From CAYQUC01 sp964514215 (GTDB lineage: Bacteria > Pseudomonadota > Gammaproteobacteria > UBA6429 > Thiohalophilaceae), in NCBI GenBank assembly GCA_964514215.1, contig CAZEPW010000017.1, positions 1 to 63,995 on the forward strand: DNA of 63,995 nt. Direction: 5' to 3'. The notes beneath the pieces were generated by a model. That model had not been told where the DNA came from, did no database searches, and saw only the letters and a list, made by a program, of their open reading frames with translations. Below, piece after piece: positions 1 to 9,463 of this stretch. How positions within the stretch are numbered: position 1 is the stretch's first letter; the number at the start of each line of letters is the position of its first letter. The translations under genes were made by a program, and so were the position numbers.

Positions 1-3000
1 CTGTAGCGACTAGTGACCCATGACCAAGTTGTGGTAAAACCATCGATTTCTTCACTGCTGGTGTTTGCAAGGCCATCTAAACCAACATGTAATGAATTAT
101 CGATATTTAAACCATGACCTCGAATCCATATATAATGTATTCCGCTGGTAACAAAATTTACTTTATAAGTTAGGTGTGGCGCATCAGTTAGATACGTTGC
201 ATTAAGGTTGTCACCAATATTGGGATTGGCTTGCAATGCGCCACTAGCAACCGCTCCCGATGGTGTAATGGTATCCCAGGTATGATTGCCTTGTGCTGTG
301 TTACTGTTATATTTTGTTGCTTCCATCACAACCAGGCCATCGGTGCCTGTGTCTTGTTGGAATACTCCCGGTATAAATGGCGCACTAACTGAAATTGTTG
401 TTGTGAAACTGCCAATTAAACCACCACTATCCGTCACACTGGCAGTAATAATGTGGGTTCCAATGGTGAGTGAATTAGTCGTAATACTCGCGCCACTTGC
501 GATGACACCATCAATATCAGAACGCCATTGGATTGACGAAGACAGTGAGCTGTCTTCAACATCAGTGGCTGTTCCAGTGAAGGTGATGCTATCACTTTGC
601 ACGTAACTGCTATTGTTGCTTGGTGCTGTAATTGCAACCGTTGGTACGGTGTTACCGCCAATAATATAGGCGCTTTCTACCGGCCCAGTTGCCGTTGGAA
701 CATAGCTTGGATTAGTCGTAAATAATATTTTATCAAACACCATGCCATCTTCACGCATCCAAATATCGATGACGTGTTCACCAGCGGTTGTGATTTCAAT
801 AGTCGCAATTCCACCACCATACAGTGATGTAATCCAAGACCAAGAAGATATAAACCCATCAATTTTTTCACTACTGATATTGGGTTGACCATCTAATCCG
901 ACGTGTAAGGAGTTATCGATGTTTGCTGAGCCAATACCCCGTATCCAAATATAATGTGTACCCGTTTTAACAAAATTGACAGAATAAGTAAGGTGCGGTG
1001 CATCGGTAAGGTATGTCGTATTTAAGTTACTACCGGTATTAGGATTTGCTTGTAAGGCACCACTGATAACGGCCCCCGTTGGGTTAACAATATCCCAAGT
1101 ATGCGCCCCTTGAGCGATGTTACTTTCATAACTATTGGCTTCTATTGAAATAATACCATCGGTTCCATAATCTTGTTGAAAACTATCTTGTGCAAGTGCG
1201 GCTGTAATTGTAACTGTTTGAATCGCGTTGCCAATATTACCTGCAGCATCAGTAGCGCTCCACGTTACTGTTGTAACCCCCACTGGATAAGGGCCTACAT
1301 TATCAGCACTGGCAGTTAATGTGCCATCAACATCGTCAGTTGCAGTAGCCGCTCCTAATGTTACTGGTGTTAATGTTGCCGTTGCTTGCGTGGTGATATC
1401 GGCAGGTGCCGTCACTACCGGTGCGGTGGTATCTGCTGCTTGGGTTACTGTTACGGTTTGTGTTGCTGTTGCGCTATTGCCATTAGTATCAATGGCTGTC
1501 CAGGTTACTATTGTTGTGCCAACTGGAAATAATGTTGGAGCATCACTGCTCGTTGTCGCGATTCCAAATAAGTCACTCGTAACCGGCGCGCCCAATGTTA
1601 CGGTAATTGCAATATTACTAATGACAGCGACATTTGCTGGAGCTGTTATTGTTGGTGGAGTTGAATCGGTGATGGTGACTGTTTGTGTTGCTGAACCACT
1701 ATTGCCAGCCGCATCTGTTGCACTCCATGTGACAGTCGTTAAACCTAATGGGTAAGGGCCAAGATTATCGGCTGTTGCTAATAACACGCCATCGACATCA
1801 TCATTGGCACTGGCTGTTCCCAGTGTCACTGCTGTTAACGTTGCGCTAGCTTCGGTAATAATATTGGTTGCTGCTATGACCACTGGTGCTGTTGTGTCAG
1901 GAGCTATAATGATAATAGGTTTGTCTGGCATGTTTTGGTTTGTAATTCGACCAGCCATATCAAAAATTCGATTTTCTGTATAACCATTACCATAAGTGAA
2001 ACCACTTAACTGCCCATCGGCTGCATAGCGAGTATCATCAATTAAAACTGACATTGTTCCAGCAACAGTCGCATCAATCGATGCAACTTGAGCATTAGCA
2101 TTGTAAGCTTTATTAATAACGCGGCCTGAAGGTAATGTTATTTGTGTTATACGATCTAAAAGATTGTAAACATAGGCGGTATTATAATTTATTCCTAACT
2201 CGGTATGAGCTTGATTGTTAGTATGTCCAAAACCATCATATTGATAAGCCGTTAGACCGCTGGCATCGGTAAAACCACAAATACGACCGAGTCCACCAAT
2301 ACAGGAATCGTAAGTCACGCTAATGTTATCACTAGAATTAATTCCAGTTATGGATTTTATTCGATTTAAGCCATCATAGGAATAAGCAAGCACGATATTA
2401 TTAGCATCAGTTTGTTGTATTCGGTTTCCGGCTTCATCGTTAATAAAACTGGTAGTGCCCGTATCAGGACTGGTTTGTGATAATAAATTACCCAAATCAT
2501 CATAGACATAACTTGTTGTGCCATTTTTTGGATCAACAACAGAAATCAGGTTGTCATTAACATCATAGCCATACTGTGTCAGCAAGTTAGAAATATTTAA
2601 ATCGCTTCCATTAGTATTTTGCATTGTTGATGTTAATCGTTTTAAACCATCGTATTGATAAGCCGTATCGGTTTTTTCATTTTGTAGTGCATCGCCCACA
2701 CTACTAAACTGCAATGTGCCATCAGGTGCATACGTATAACCAGAAACCTCATTGGCTTGTGTTACTGATTGCAAGCGACTATAAACATCAAATGTTTGAA
2801 CTAAAGCCCGTTTTAATACGCCATTACTGTCAACTATATTTTTATTAGTAACATTGCTTTCTGTATCCAATACAAACTCAATTCGATTATTAGCAGCATC
2901 GGTGACACTGGTTAAACGACGTGCCGCATCATAACCAAGCATGACGGTTAACGAATCAGGAGTGCCACTGGCTAATGTAATTGTTGCAACTTCACCGGTT

Positions 3001-4994
3001 GGTAAATACGTTAATTTAGTTATTCTTGATTTTGTGCCAACAGTTTCAGTATAAGTATCTAAACGATCATTACCAGCATAATAACTATACGTTACGTTTA
3101 AACCATTTGTTCGCGTTTCACTGCTAATTTTACCGCTGGCAGTATATTGAATATTACTGCGTAATAAAATTCCACCTTGGGTAATGCTTTTAAGACGTGC
3201 TCGATTAGTACCGTTATCAACAGTATTTGCATAATAATCCAATAACGTAATGTCATTGACGACCGTATTTGGTCGCGGCCCATCAATTTGCGTTAGTTGA
3301 TTTAAAGGGCCATTATATTGTAAGGCAACTGTTCTGTTTATTGCTGTTCCTGTGGGTGTAAAACCATCAGTACTGATATTTAGAATATTACCAAAAACAT
3401 CATAAGTATAAGTTGTTATTTTATTGCCTGTAGAAAAAACTGAGGGCTCTGTTTTAGTGGCTACTCTACTGTAGTATTGAGGATCGTATGTATAAGTTGT
3501 TGTTTTTGCTTCTGGTGTTCCAAATGCTTCTACAATTGTATTTGGATTATGATTAGCATCATAATTATTGTATTGAGTGGTGATACCTTTGGTTGTTTTT
3601 GTTAGTAAATTTCCATTGGCTGGATCATAAGTATACGATGTATCACCTGTACCGCATGTGGCACAACCAGGACCTGCAACTGAACTGGACAATGCAACAC
3701 CTACAACAGTATTAAAAGTGTAAACTGTTGGCTGATTCTTTGAATTTGTTATGGTATTTTGTATATTTCCGAAAGCATCAGTTCCGTAGGCTAAAGTAAC
3801 TTTTTCAACACCATTAATGTGCTCACCGATAACAACTCGCTTATTAGTATCGTAAGTCCAAGTAGAATAACGATTACCACGTTCATCAATTAATCCAGAT
3901 AACAGATTTGGTTGATTAACATCATCATAGATGTAAGTTTTAAACGTTGCATCATCAACATTTGTAACTTTATCTAGCTTAGTTAAAACATAAGAATATG
4001 TAATTTGACGGTTACCCGGCATTACAATACCGGATAATATATTATTTGTATTATATGAAAATGTTAAAATACTTCCTATATTATCCGAAACAGTTGCTAA
4101 CAAATTATTAGAGTTATAAGTTAAATCAATTTGATAACCATTTAAGTAGATAATAGATATTAATTCACCATTTAAATTATATTGTTCGCGAACATCATTT
4201 GACAAAATTAATTCATGATAATTTGCATATGAAATTAATTTTACCAAAACATCACTATCTGATATCCAAGCAGAAGTGGCGTCAACACGCCTAAAACTAA
4301 AAGTACGCCCTTGTAGACGTTCTGCAGTCGCAACATTTAAACCACGAGAATCAGTAATAATTGAAAGTTTTTTATCATAATTATGCGACCAACCAGGTGC
4401 CATTGATGTAAAATCACCATTATGAGAATTATAATAGCGTATGAAATCAACTTTAGATGGATTTATTGCTTTATAATCTATTTCTGTCTGTATTTTTTCG
4501 CCGGTTGAAATTCTTACTGGATTGGATGCTTTTGGATCGCTACTAGGTTTAGAACCCGCACTGTTATTCGATTCATTACATTGATTATCTTCAGTGCTTT
4601 TCTTTTTGTTAAATGGATAAATCGATGGCGCAAGATGTGCTGAATAGGCGGTATTAAGCCAATAGTTTGTATAGCCAGTATCAAGTTGTATAAGATCTAC
4701 ATAACACCCAAAGTAGAACTCAGTAGGTGGATCAGGTTGATATTGTGGGCTTGTGACATCATTAACTATTTCTAAATAAATGACTTTATATCCCTTCTCC
4801 ACCATATATTGCGCATGAGCATCGCAGTAGTCAGCAGCTAGTGCTTCTGGACTCGGCGCACAAGCACTAAAATAAAAACTTATTACAGGTGAATTAGAAG
4901 CACACCATTGATCCGAAGCCGCGTTAACTGAAAAACTCAATGTAAATGTATTAATAAAAAATAACATTTTAAAAAACAATGATGATTTATTCAT
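1..4994 (-). CDS. Secreted RHS/YD-repeat protein with HYR and lectin-like domains (partial, C-terminus outside window)
   Basis: The frame stays open from the ATG at 4994 to the window edge, giving at least 1664 residues; the C-terminus is missing. Residues 1-24 form a signal peptide (basic start, hydrophobic core, ending SVNA). A DUF6531-like segment sits near residues 160-200 (NPVRISTGEKIQTEIDY). YD repeats of the form YTYDPANGNLLT fill roughly residues 300-1020. The chain then passes directly into three HYR-like domains (about 1030-1260; VTWSATDAAGN is seen in two of them). Next come a domain resembling the GH115 C-terminal carbohydrate-binding type (YIWIRGIGSANIDNSLHVGL), an Ig-like domain, and a second copy of the first. 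No RHS-associated core motif lies between the YD repeats and the HYR part. The likely role is a large surface or secreted adhesin-like protein. Family membership is sure; the sugar-binding domain assignment is moderate. Confidence 0.85.
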   Translation of the reverse strand, partial: MNKSSLFFKMLFFINTFTLSFSVNAASDQWCASNSPVISFYFSACAPSPEALAADYCDAHAQYMVEKGYKVIYLEIVNDVTSPQYQPDPPTEFYFGCYVDLIQLDTGYTNYWLNTAYSAHLAPSIYPFNKKKSTEDNQCNESNNSAGSKPSSDPKASNPVRISTGEKIQTEIDYKAINPSKVDFIRYYNSHNGDFTSMAPGWSHNYDKKLSIITDSRGLNVATAERLQGRTFSFRRVDATSAWISDSDVLVKLISYANYHELILSNDVREQYNLNGELISIIYLNGYQIDLTYNSNNLLATVSDNIGSILTFSYNTNNILSGIVMPGNRQITYSYVLTKLDKVTNVDDATFKTYIYDDVNQPNLLSGLIDERGNRYSTWTYDTNKRVVIGEHINGVEKVTLAYGTDAFGNIQNTITNSKNQPTVYTFNTVVGVALSSSVAGPGCATCGTGDTSYTYDPANGNLLTKTTKGITTQYNNYDANHNPNTIVEAFGTPEAKTTTYTYDPQYYSRVATKTEPSVFSTGNKITTYTYDVFGNILNISTDGFTPTGTAINRTVALQYNGPLNQLTQIDGPRPNTVVNDITLLDYYANTVDNGTNRARLKSITQGGILLRSNIQYTASGKISSETRTNGLNVTYSYYAGNDRLDTYTETVGTKSRITKLTYLPTGEVATITLASGTPDSLTVMLGYDAARRLTSVTDAANNRIEFVLDTESNVTNKNIVDSNGVLKRALVQTFDVYSRLQSVTQANEVSGYTYAPDGTLQFSSVGDALQNEKTDTAYQYDGLKRLTSTMQNTNGSDLNISNLLTQYGYDVNDNLISVVDPKNGTTSYVYDDLGNLLSQTSPDTGTTSFINDEAGNRIQQTDANNIVLAYSYDGLNRIKSITGINSSDNISVTYDSCIGGLGRICGFTDASGLTAYQYDGFGHTNNQAHTELGINYNTAYVYNLLDRITQITLPSGRVINKAYNANAQVASIDATVAGTMSVLIDDTRYAADGQLSGFTYGNGYTENRIFDMAGRITNQNMPDKPIIIIAPDTTAPVVIAATNIITEASATLTAVTLGTASANDDVDGVLLATADNLGPYPLGLTTVTWSATDAAGNSGSATQTVTITDSTPPTITAPANVAVISNIAITVTLGAPVTSDLFGIATTSSDAPTLFPVGTTIVTWTAIDTNGNSATATQTVTVTQAADTTAPVVTAPADITTQATATLTPVTLGAATATDDVDGTLTASADNVGPYPVGVTTVTWSATDAAGNIGNAIQTVTITAALAQDSFQQDYGTDGIISIEANSYESNIAQGAHTWDIVNPTGAVISGALQANPNTGSNLNTTYLTDAPHLTYSVNFVKTGTHYIWIRGIGSANIDNSLHVGLDGQPNISSEKIDGFISSWSWITSLYGGGIATIEITTAGEHVIDIWMREDGMVFDKILFTTNPSYVPTATGPVESAYIIGGNTVPTVAITAPSNNSSYVQSDSITFTGTATDVEDSSLSSSIQWRSDIDGVIASGASITTNSLTIGTHIITASVTDSGGLIGSFTTTISVSAPFIPGVFQQDTGTDGLVVMEATKYNSNTAQGNHTWDTITPSGAVASGALQANPNIGDNLNATYLTDAPHLTYKVNFVTSGIHYIWIRGHGLNIDNSLHVGLDGLANTSSEEIDGFTTTWSWVTSRY

Positions 4995-5396
4995 ATTTAA
5001 AACCCATTATATTTTACAATTAAATTAAAAATAGTGACATATGAACTTTATTGCTTTTTTAAAATAAATTCAAAACTCGCAATAATAAATTAAACTTTAT
5101 TATCACCATTACTATACGTAATTAACGTTGGATAAATAAGCCGATGGGGGAGGACTTATGATTCTAAAACACAATTCATAGTTATTATTTATCGTCACTA
5201 ATCATACTAAATTATTGTTAAAATACAACATTTTTTTAAATTAACTGAGAATTTTTGCATAAAAAATATCATTAGTTTAAACATCTAATTTTGATGCATA
5301 AATTTTAGATTTCGATTCAAAATACTATCAGGATGATAATTTATTAGAATTTAAAATTAGACTTAAAAATTGAATTACTATTAAATATTAATTAGA
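4995..5396. other. Intergenic, AT-rich, no gene seen
   Basis: About 400 bases of very AT-rich DNA between the RHS gene and the methyltransferase gene, both minus strand. It should hold the RHS promoter and the end of the sulfolactate operon transcript. I see no clear hairpin plus T-run and no convincing -35/-10 pair. Confidence 0.5.
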
Positions 5397-6242
5397 TCAT
5401 GGCGTTGCAAAAACAAAATAAATCGAGTTCCCACCCAGTTTCTTTGCACCTTGCCATCGTCGAAAAACAATATTGCCATTTTTTTGTTTAATCATTGCAT
5501 CAATATTGTGTATAAAGGAACCATCACGTTCACGAACCGTTGATTGAGTTAAATTGCAATTATCGTTTTCAGGTGATGCTAGACCGGTGACAACTAATAG
5601 TTTTTTTGTGTGTTGCAGTAAATTTTTAATCAGATTTTCTGCTTTTTCTTGTTCAAGATAAATTAGCGTACCGGCACAAAACACTACATCATAAGATTTA
5701 TTATTGAGGTGAGATGAGATCTTCTCCATATCAAGGCAGCTTAATGTAATTTTTGAATCATGAGCCTGTAAATAAGAACTCCCCTCTTCTATTGCATAAG
5801 CATCAATATCAATACCGTGTAATTCAGGGGCATTAATAAAAATAGTGTCTTCCATGTATTTTAACAAATAACCTAATGAGCAACCAACATCAAGCACGGA
5901 TTGTATTTCATCTTGAAAATCTATTTTTAAATCAGTCAATGACGCAATCATATCATCAAATAACAACTTCCTTGACTCATTAATATTTTTAGTTCCGAAA
6001 CGTTGTTCAACTTCGTAGGTATCTGCATATCCAATATGATTTGACCATAAAAACTTATGATACTCATTAACATTAATTTGAGCCATATCACGAACCAGCT
6101 CAAGCGACCAACCTGCGCGTTGATCACTCGACAACCAAGTTTGAACACTAATTTTTTTAGCTAAATATTTTCGGATAAAAAGTGGTAGGGCTTTTCTTAT
6201 CGTGCTTTTTAAAGTAACTATCAGTTTGTTTCGTAACGACAT
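5397..6242 (-). CDS. Class I SAM-dependent methyltransferase
   Basis: 281 residues. The SAM-binding motif I is LDVGCSLGYL at about 117-126, followed by the acidic post-I segment HGIDID near 141-146 and a motif IV-like stretch DVVFCAGTLIYLE near 185. This is the Rossmann methyltransferase fold of the Methyltransf_12/25 type; the substrate cannot be read from the sequence. There is no signal peptide, so it acts in the cytoplasm. It is the last gene of a tight minus-strand unit: 19 bases separate it from the ATP-grasp ligase, which follows comA and comB. I infer that it methylates the product or a partner in a sulfolactate-derived pathway. A sugar methyltransferase serving the neighbouring polysaccharide locus is the main alternative. 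Confidence 0.82.
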   Translation of the reverse strand: MSLRNKLIVTLKSTIRKALPLFIRKYLAKKISVQTWLSSDQRAGWSLELVRDMAQINVNEYHKFLWSNHIGYADTYEVEQRFGTKNINESRKLLFDDMIASLTDLKIDFQDEIQSVLDVGCSLGYLLKYMEDTIFINAPELHGIDIDAYAIEEGSSYLQAHDSKITLSCLDMEKISSHLNNKSYDVVFCAGTLIYLEQEKAENLIKNLLQHTKKLLVVTGLASPENDNCNLTQSTVRERDGSFIHNIDAMIKQKNGNIVFRRWQGAKKLGGNSIYFVFATP

Positions 6243-6261
6243 AAATTTTCAACTAATATAA

Positions 6262-7491
6262 CTATGTTTTTTGATTTGGTAGTTTTCGTAAACCTAATTT
6301 TTTAAGAATCCAATAAATAATTTTTTTACCAAAACCAAGTAGGATCATTAAAAACGGCACAGGATCACGCCAGCTAAACCAAGCGCCTTCTTTACATCGT
6401 TTAAAGGATTTAAACCATTCACCAAATTTTAACGAACCTTCTAAGAAATAATGAATGCTGGATATAACATCATAATCTTCAATCATCCAACGGCGACCTT
6501 CATCGGGAATAACTGGGTCAGTATTACGTTGATTTGTTAAATCCATGTATTGGCTGCGAATAACGTCCATACCATTTTCTGCTACAAAAATTCTAAACGC
6601 CTGCCCTACTCTTGGATTAATATCTAAAACTTTATACTTTCCATCTCTTGGATCCAATCGATAACCAATATCCAATATCCCGGTATAAGATATATCTTTC
6701 ATAAATTTAATAGTTAAATCAGCTACATCTTGGTTCCATTTACATTCCCCCAGTGAAGCTGCACCAACATGAATAGGATATTGGCGTACTTTGTAGCCGG
6801 TAAATGCGGCTAGGCATTCGGAATCAGCATCAAAATACCCGTTAAAAATAAAAACCTGATCGTCTCCACCCGGAATATACTCTTGTAACATTAAATTTGG
6901 TTCATCAGGATCTTCTAACCATTTATAATTTTCTAATAATTCCTCGGCATTATTCACAATCACCATTTTTTTACCGGTTCTTGCTTGGAGCTTATCGCCA
7001 TAAATTCCTTTGAGCATTAATGGAAATTTTCCATCTTTGCAATATTCAACAACAGCATCAAGATTTTTAGGAAACAATGTTAACGGGGTTGGGACATCAT
7101 TTTCTAATGCTATTGAATACATACCTTCTTTACTTATTATCCGTTTTATAAGATCAGCACTATTATTTGGAAAAATAAAATACTCTCGTAGTTTACCGGC
7201 ATATTCAGCAATAAATACCGCCATAGTATCCGAAGTCTGAATTAGTAAGGCTTTTTTTCCTAATTCTTTTCCGATATTTAAAACAAACTCTAAATATTCC
7301 TCAGGTTTAGATTCATCATATTTCTTAATATATTTTTTTTTGCAATATTTCGATGTTAATGCAGGGGATGAAGCATCTGCATCAGTGGCATATATATTAA
7401 CACCATATTGCCCTAAACTTCTCATGATGGTAACTGCACCAATTCTACTCGTCAGCACAACAACAGGCGTATCAGCGTTATTAATTTTCAT
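6262..7491 (-). CDS. ATP-grasp ligase (carboxylate-amine ligase type)
   Basis: 409 residues. The N-terminal pre-ATP-grasp domain begins VVVLTSRIGAVTIMRSLG (residues 10-27), as in ATP-grasp proteins related to D-aspartate ligases. ATP-binding segments are LMLKGIYGDKL (158-168) and LMLQEYIPGGDDQVF (200-214). The metal-binding core is YKVLDINPRVGQAFR (286-300), with the D-x-N-x-R arrangement. The family activates a carboxylate as acyl phosphate and joins it to an amine or thiol. A basic C-terminal hydrophobic stretch (about 370-400) may touch the membrane. The start follows an AAGG ribosome site. It lies 32 bases after comB and 19 before the methyltransferase gene. I infer that sulfolactate or an adjacent metabolite is a substrate; the real substrates are unknown. 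Confidence 0.85.
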   Translation of the reverse strand: MKINNADTPVVVLTSRIGAVTIMRSLGQYGVNIYATDADASSPALTSKYCKKKYIKKYDESKPEEYLEFVLNIGKELGKKALLIQTSDTMAVFIAEYAGKLREYFIFPNNSADLIKRIISKEGMYSIALENDVPTPLTLFPKNLDAVVEYCKDGKFPLMLKGIYGDKLQARTGKKMVIVNNAEELLENYKWLEDPDEPNLMLQEYIPGGDDQVFIFNGYFDADSECLAAFTGYKVRQYPIHVGAASLGECKWNQDVADLTIKFMKDISYTGILDIGYRLDPRDGKYKVLDINPRVGQAFRIFVAENGMDVIRSQYMDLTNQRNTDPVIPDEGRRWMIEDYDVISSIHYFLEGSLKFGEWFKSFKRCKEGAWFSWRDPVPFLMILLGFGKKIIYWILKKLGLRKLPNQKT

Positions 7492-7523
7492 TCAAACAAC
7501 CTTATTTAATAATTATTTTAGTT

Positions 7524-8273
7524 TTATGTGGTAACTTTTCCAGAGACAACCGTTAACTTACCATTAATCAATTGAGGTACAATATCTAAGTCATCATAAT
7601 GATGAAGCACAAACTCAAGATCATGCATTTGTCCTGAACGTTGTAGATAATCTGCACTTCGGCCACCACGAGCATCATCTAACGTGGCACCACTCCACCT
7701 TGAAATCAGATCTCGAGTACGATTAGTTTCCATTTCATAACCTGCAGCAACCAATTTCTCTGCTAACCATGCACAGCCCATTTGATCTTCTCGCCGAAAT
7801 TCTCCTCGTGTCCCCGCGCCAAGAATTGCGACTTTGTCATGCAGGCCGGTTAAATATTTAGCCATTGCTGAAAAATTACGGGCACACGAAATATAAACAG
7901 CCTCAGATCCAGAGCCTACTGAATTCATTAATAAACGTGTTCCGGATGATGATAATAAAATGATAGGTCTTGAGATATCAGTAAAATCACCTGATGGGAT
8001 AGCCGTTAACGCCATTGCTTGTACAGGGCTATTCGTTAAATCAAAACCATACGGCACATTACCACCCTGTTCCCCCATTAACAAAGGCCGATCAAGCTTG
8101 CTTGCTAATACAAATGCTTCATCGGTTGTTTGCACCGGATAAACATCTCGTCCTAAACTTAATGCGGTTGTTGCTGTTGTAGTTGCTCGAATAACATCGA
8201 TTGCAACAATAGCATATTCGTTTCGGTAATGTTCAGCACATGCTGGTAAATAATCTATGACAACGCTTGGCAT
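7524..8273 (-). CDS. comB: 2-phosphosulfolactate phosphatase (ComB family)
   Basis: ComB hydrolyses 2-phosphosulfolactate to 3-sulfolactate in the cytoplasm, the second step of the PEP-dependent coenzyme M and sulfolactate routes. Family blocks seen are AIDVIRATTTATTAL (about 24-38), GEQGGNVPYGFDLTNSP (about 67-83), the SSSGTRL segment near 110 and a GAGTRGEFRREDQ block near 150, all typical of the Mg-dependent ComB fold. I chose the ATG at 8273 because a GGAG ribosome site lies 9 bases before it; an in-frame TTG at 8288 would place that site inside the gene. The 249 residues fit the family. It follows comA after 24 bases, so the two consecutive enzymes are almost surely co-transcribed. Confidence 0.92.
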   Translation of the reverse strand: MPSVVIDYLPACAEHYRNEYAIVAIDVIRATTTATTALSLGRDVYPVQTTDEAFVLASKLDRPLLMGEQGGNVPYGFDLTNSPVQAMALTAIPSGDFTDISRPIILLSSSGTRLLMNSVGSGSEAVYISCARNFSAMAKYLTGLHDKVAILGAGTRGEFRREDQMGCAWLAEKLVAAGYEMETNRTRDLISRWSGATLDDARGGRSADYLQRSGQMHDLEFVLHHYDDLDIVPQLINGKLTVVSGKVTT

Positions 8274-8297
8274 AGTAATTAACTCCAAAAATTGATT

Positions 8298-9107
8298 TTA
8301 GGATTGACCTTTTGGTCGTAAATTTTCATGCCGAAAAGCATCAGAATGTAACCCTCGTCTATAAATTTCTACACGTAATAGCTCTTCCATTCGAACATTG
8401 CATAAATGAACTTCAGAACCAAAATGATTTAACATTGCAAACTGGCTAGGTTTCGTTGGTGTTTCAAAAATTAAAGCATCAAAGCCCAATGCTTCAACTA
8501 ACATATCGGCACCGTGAGCATAAAAAGCACCAGTCTCTGAAAACAATCCAACATCTTTGGCACTTTCCCTTGCTTCAACGACTATTTGCTTTGCACCAAT
8601 GTCTAGCCATTCTTTTGCTTGCTCAATAAGTTCTTTAATGACTTCAGGAGTAAATGCCCCACTATGTTTTTCACCAATTTCAAACTGAACTTCTAAACCA
8701 CGTTCATTAGCCATTTTCATTATATCTTTAGGCTTTTCTTTTAACGGTATAAATCCTTCACCAGCTTCAAACCTCGTGATTCCTAAATCAGCAACTAAAT
8801 CAAGAAATTCTGGCAATTTACCAAAATGACAAGCTATTTCAAATGTCCCGCCTCCAGTTACGGTAGAAACATTCAAACGATTAGCTGCATCAATCTTTTG
8901 TCTAGTGGCTTCTTCGCTAGCAACTTGCCAACACGCCATGGAGATTTTTAATATTGAAATGAGATGGTTACTTTGTTCTAAGTGGCTAATTAATGTTACT
9001 GGATCATAACCTGGATCAAACGGCGATGTTCTTCCAGGAATATCAGCTACTCCGATTGATTTAAGATAATCCTTTGTGTGGTGCCTTGCTTCATTGTTAT
9101 TCTTCAT
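8298..9107 (-). CDS. comA: Phosphosulfolactate synthase (ComA family)
   Basis: ComA adds sulfite to phosphoenolpyruvate to give (R)-2-phospho-3-sulfolactate. The 269-residue protein has the TIM-barrel signatures of the family: ILKISMACWQ near 50-60, TVTGGGTFEIACHFGKL near 85-100, ITRFEAGEGFIPL, EVQFEIGEKHSGAF, QIVVEARESAKDVGLFSE and LIFETPTKPSQFAMLNHFG. The ATG follows a GAGAG ribosome site. It is the first gene of the comA-comB-ATP-grasp-methyltransferase unit, and the 356-base gap upstream should carry the promoter. No ComC-like sulfolactate dehydrogenase or later coenzyme M gene lies in the window, so the visible end product is sulfolactate. Family assignment is strong; the physiological purpose is open. 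Confidence 0.92.
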   Translation of the reverse strand: MKNNNEARHHTKDYLKSIGVADIPGRTSPFDPGYDPVTLISHLEQSNHLISILKISMACWQVASEEATRQKIDAANRLNVSTVTGGGTFEIACHFGKLPEFLDLVADLGITRFEAGEGFIPLKEKPKDIMKMANERGLEVQFEIGEKHSGAFTPEVIKELIEQAKEWLDIGAKQIVVEARESAKDVGLFSETGAFYAHGADMLVEALGFDALIFETPTKPSQFAMLNHFGSEVHLCNVRMEELLRVEIYRRGLHSDAFRHENLRPKGQS

Positions 9108-9463
9108 TAAAATCTCTCATACATATTGTATTTAATATTACATTTTTGATATGAGTCCATTCACTATTGAATAGTTTTACACAGTAATAACCATCACAAA
9201 TACTTCCTAATTAATGTAATCACTACACCAAAGAAATATCTCGTTTTAATTCCTTTTTGATACACATATAAGGCTATCGACAAAAATACACTTATCTTTA
9301 TCTATTTTTAAACTATTCTATTAGCTACAAACTACTGTAGAATCAACATCTTAAACCTGCAGATTGTGGACATAATAACATAATATTTGTCAAAATGTAC
9401 TTAACAAAATTAATCTCAGTGATATTTTTAGCTAGCATAAAAATCATACGAAATTTAATTTAC
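9108..9463. other. Intergenic gap upstream of comA
   Basis: 356 AT-rich bases between comA and the SGNH-like gene, both minus strand. It should contain the comA promoter and the end of the polysaccharide transcript. A 13-base odd-length inverted repeat (ACTATTGAATAGT, 9163-9175) lies about 56 bases before the comA start and could be a small operator. I see no strong -35/-10 pair or intrinsic terminator. Confidence 0.4.

Noticed and set aside
1321..1755. Plus-strand open frame of 144 codons with Val/Thr-rich sequence
   Set aside because: It is antisense to the HYR-domain part of the large RHS gene, and its composition mirrors the HYR codons.
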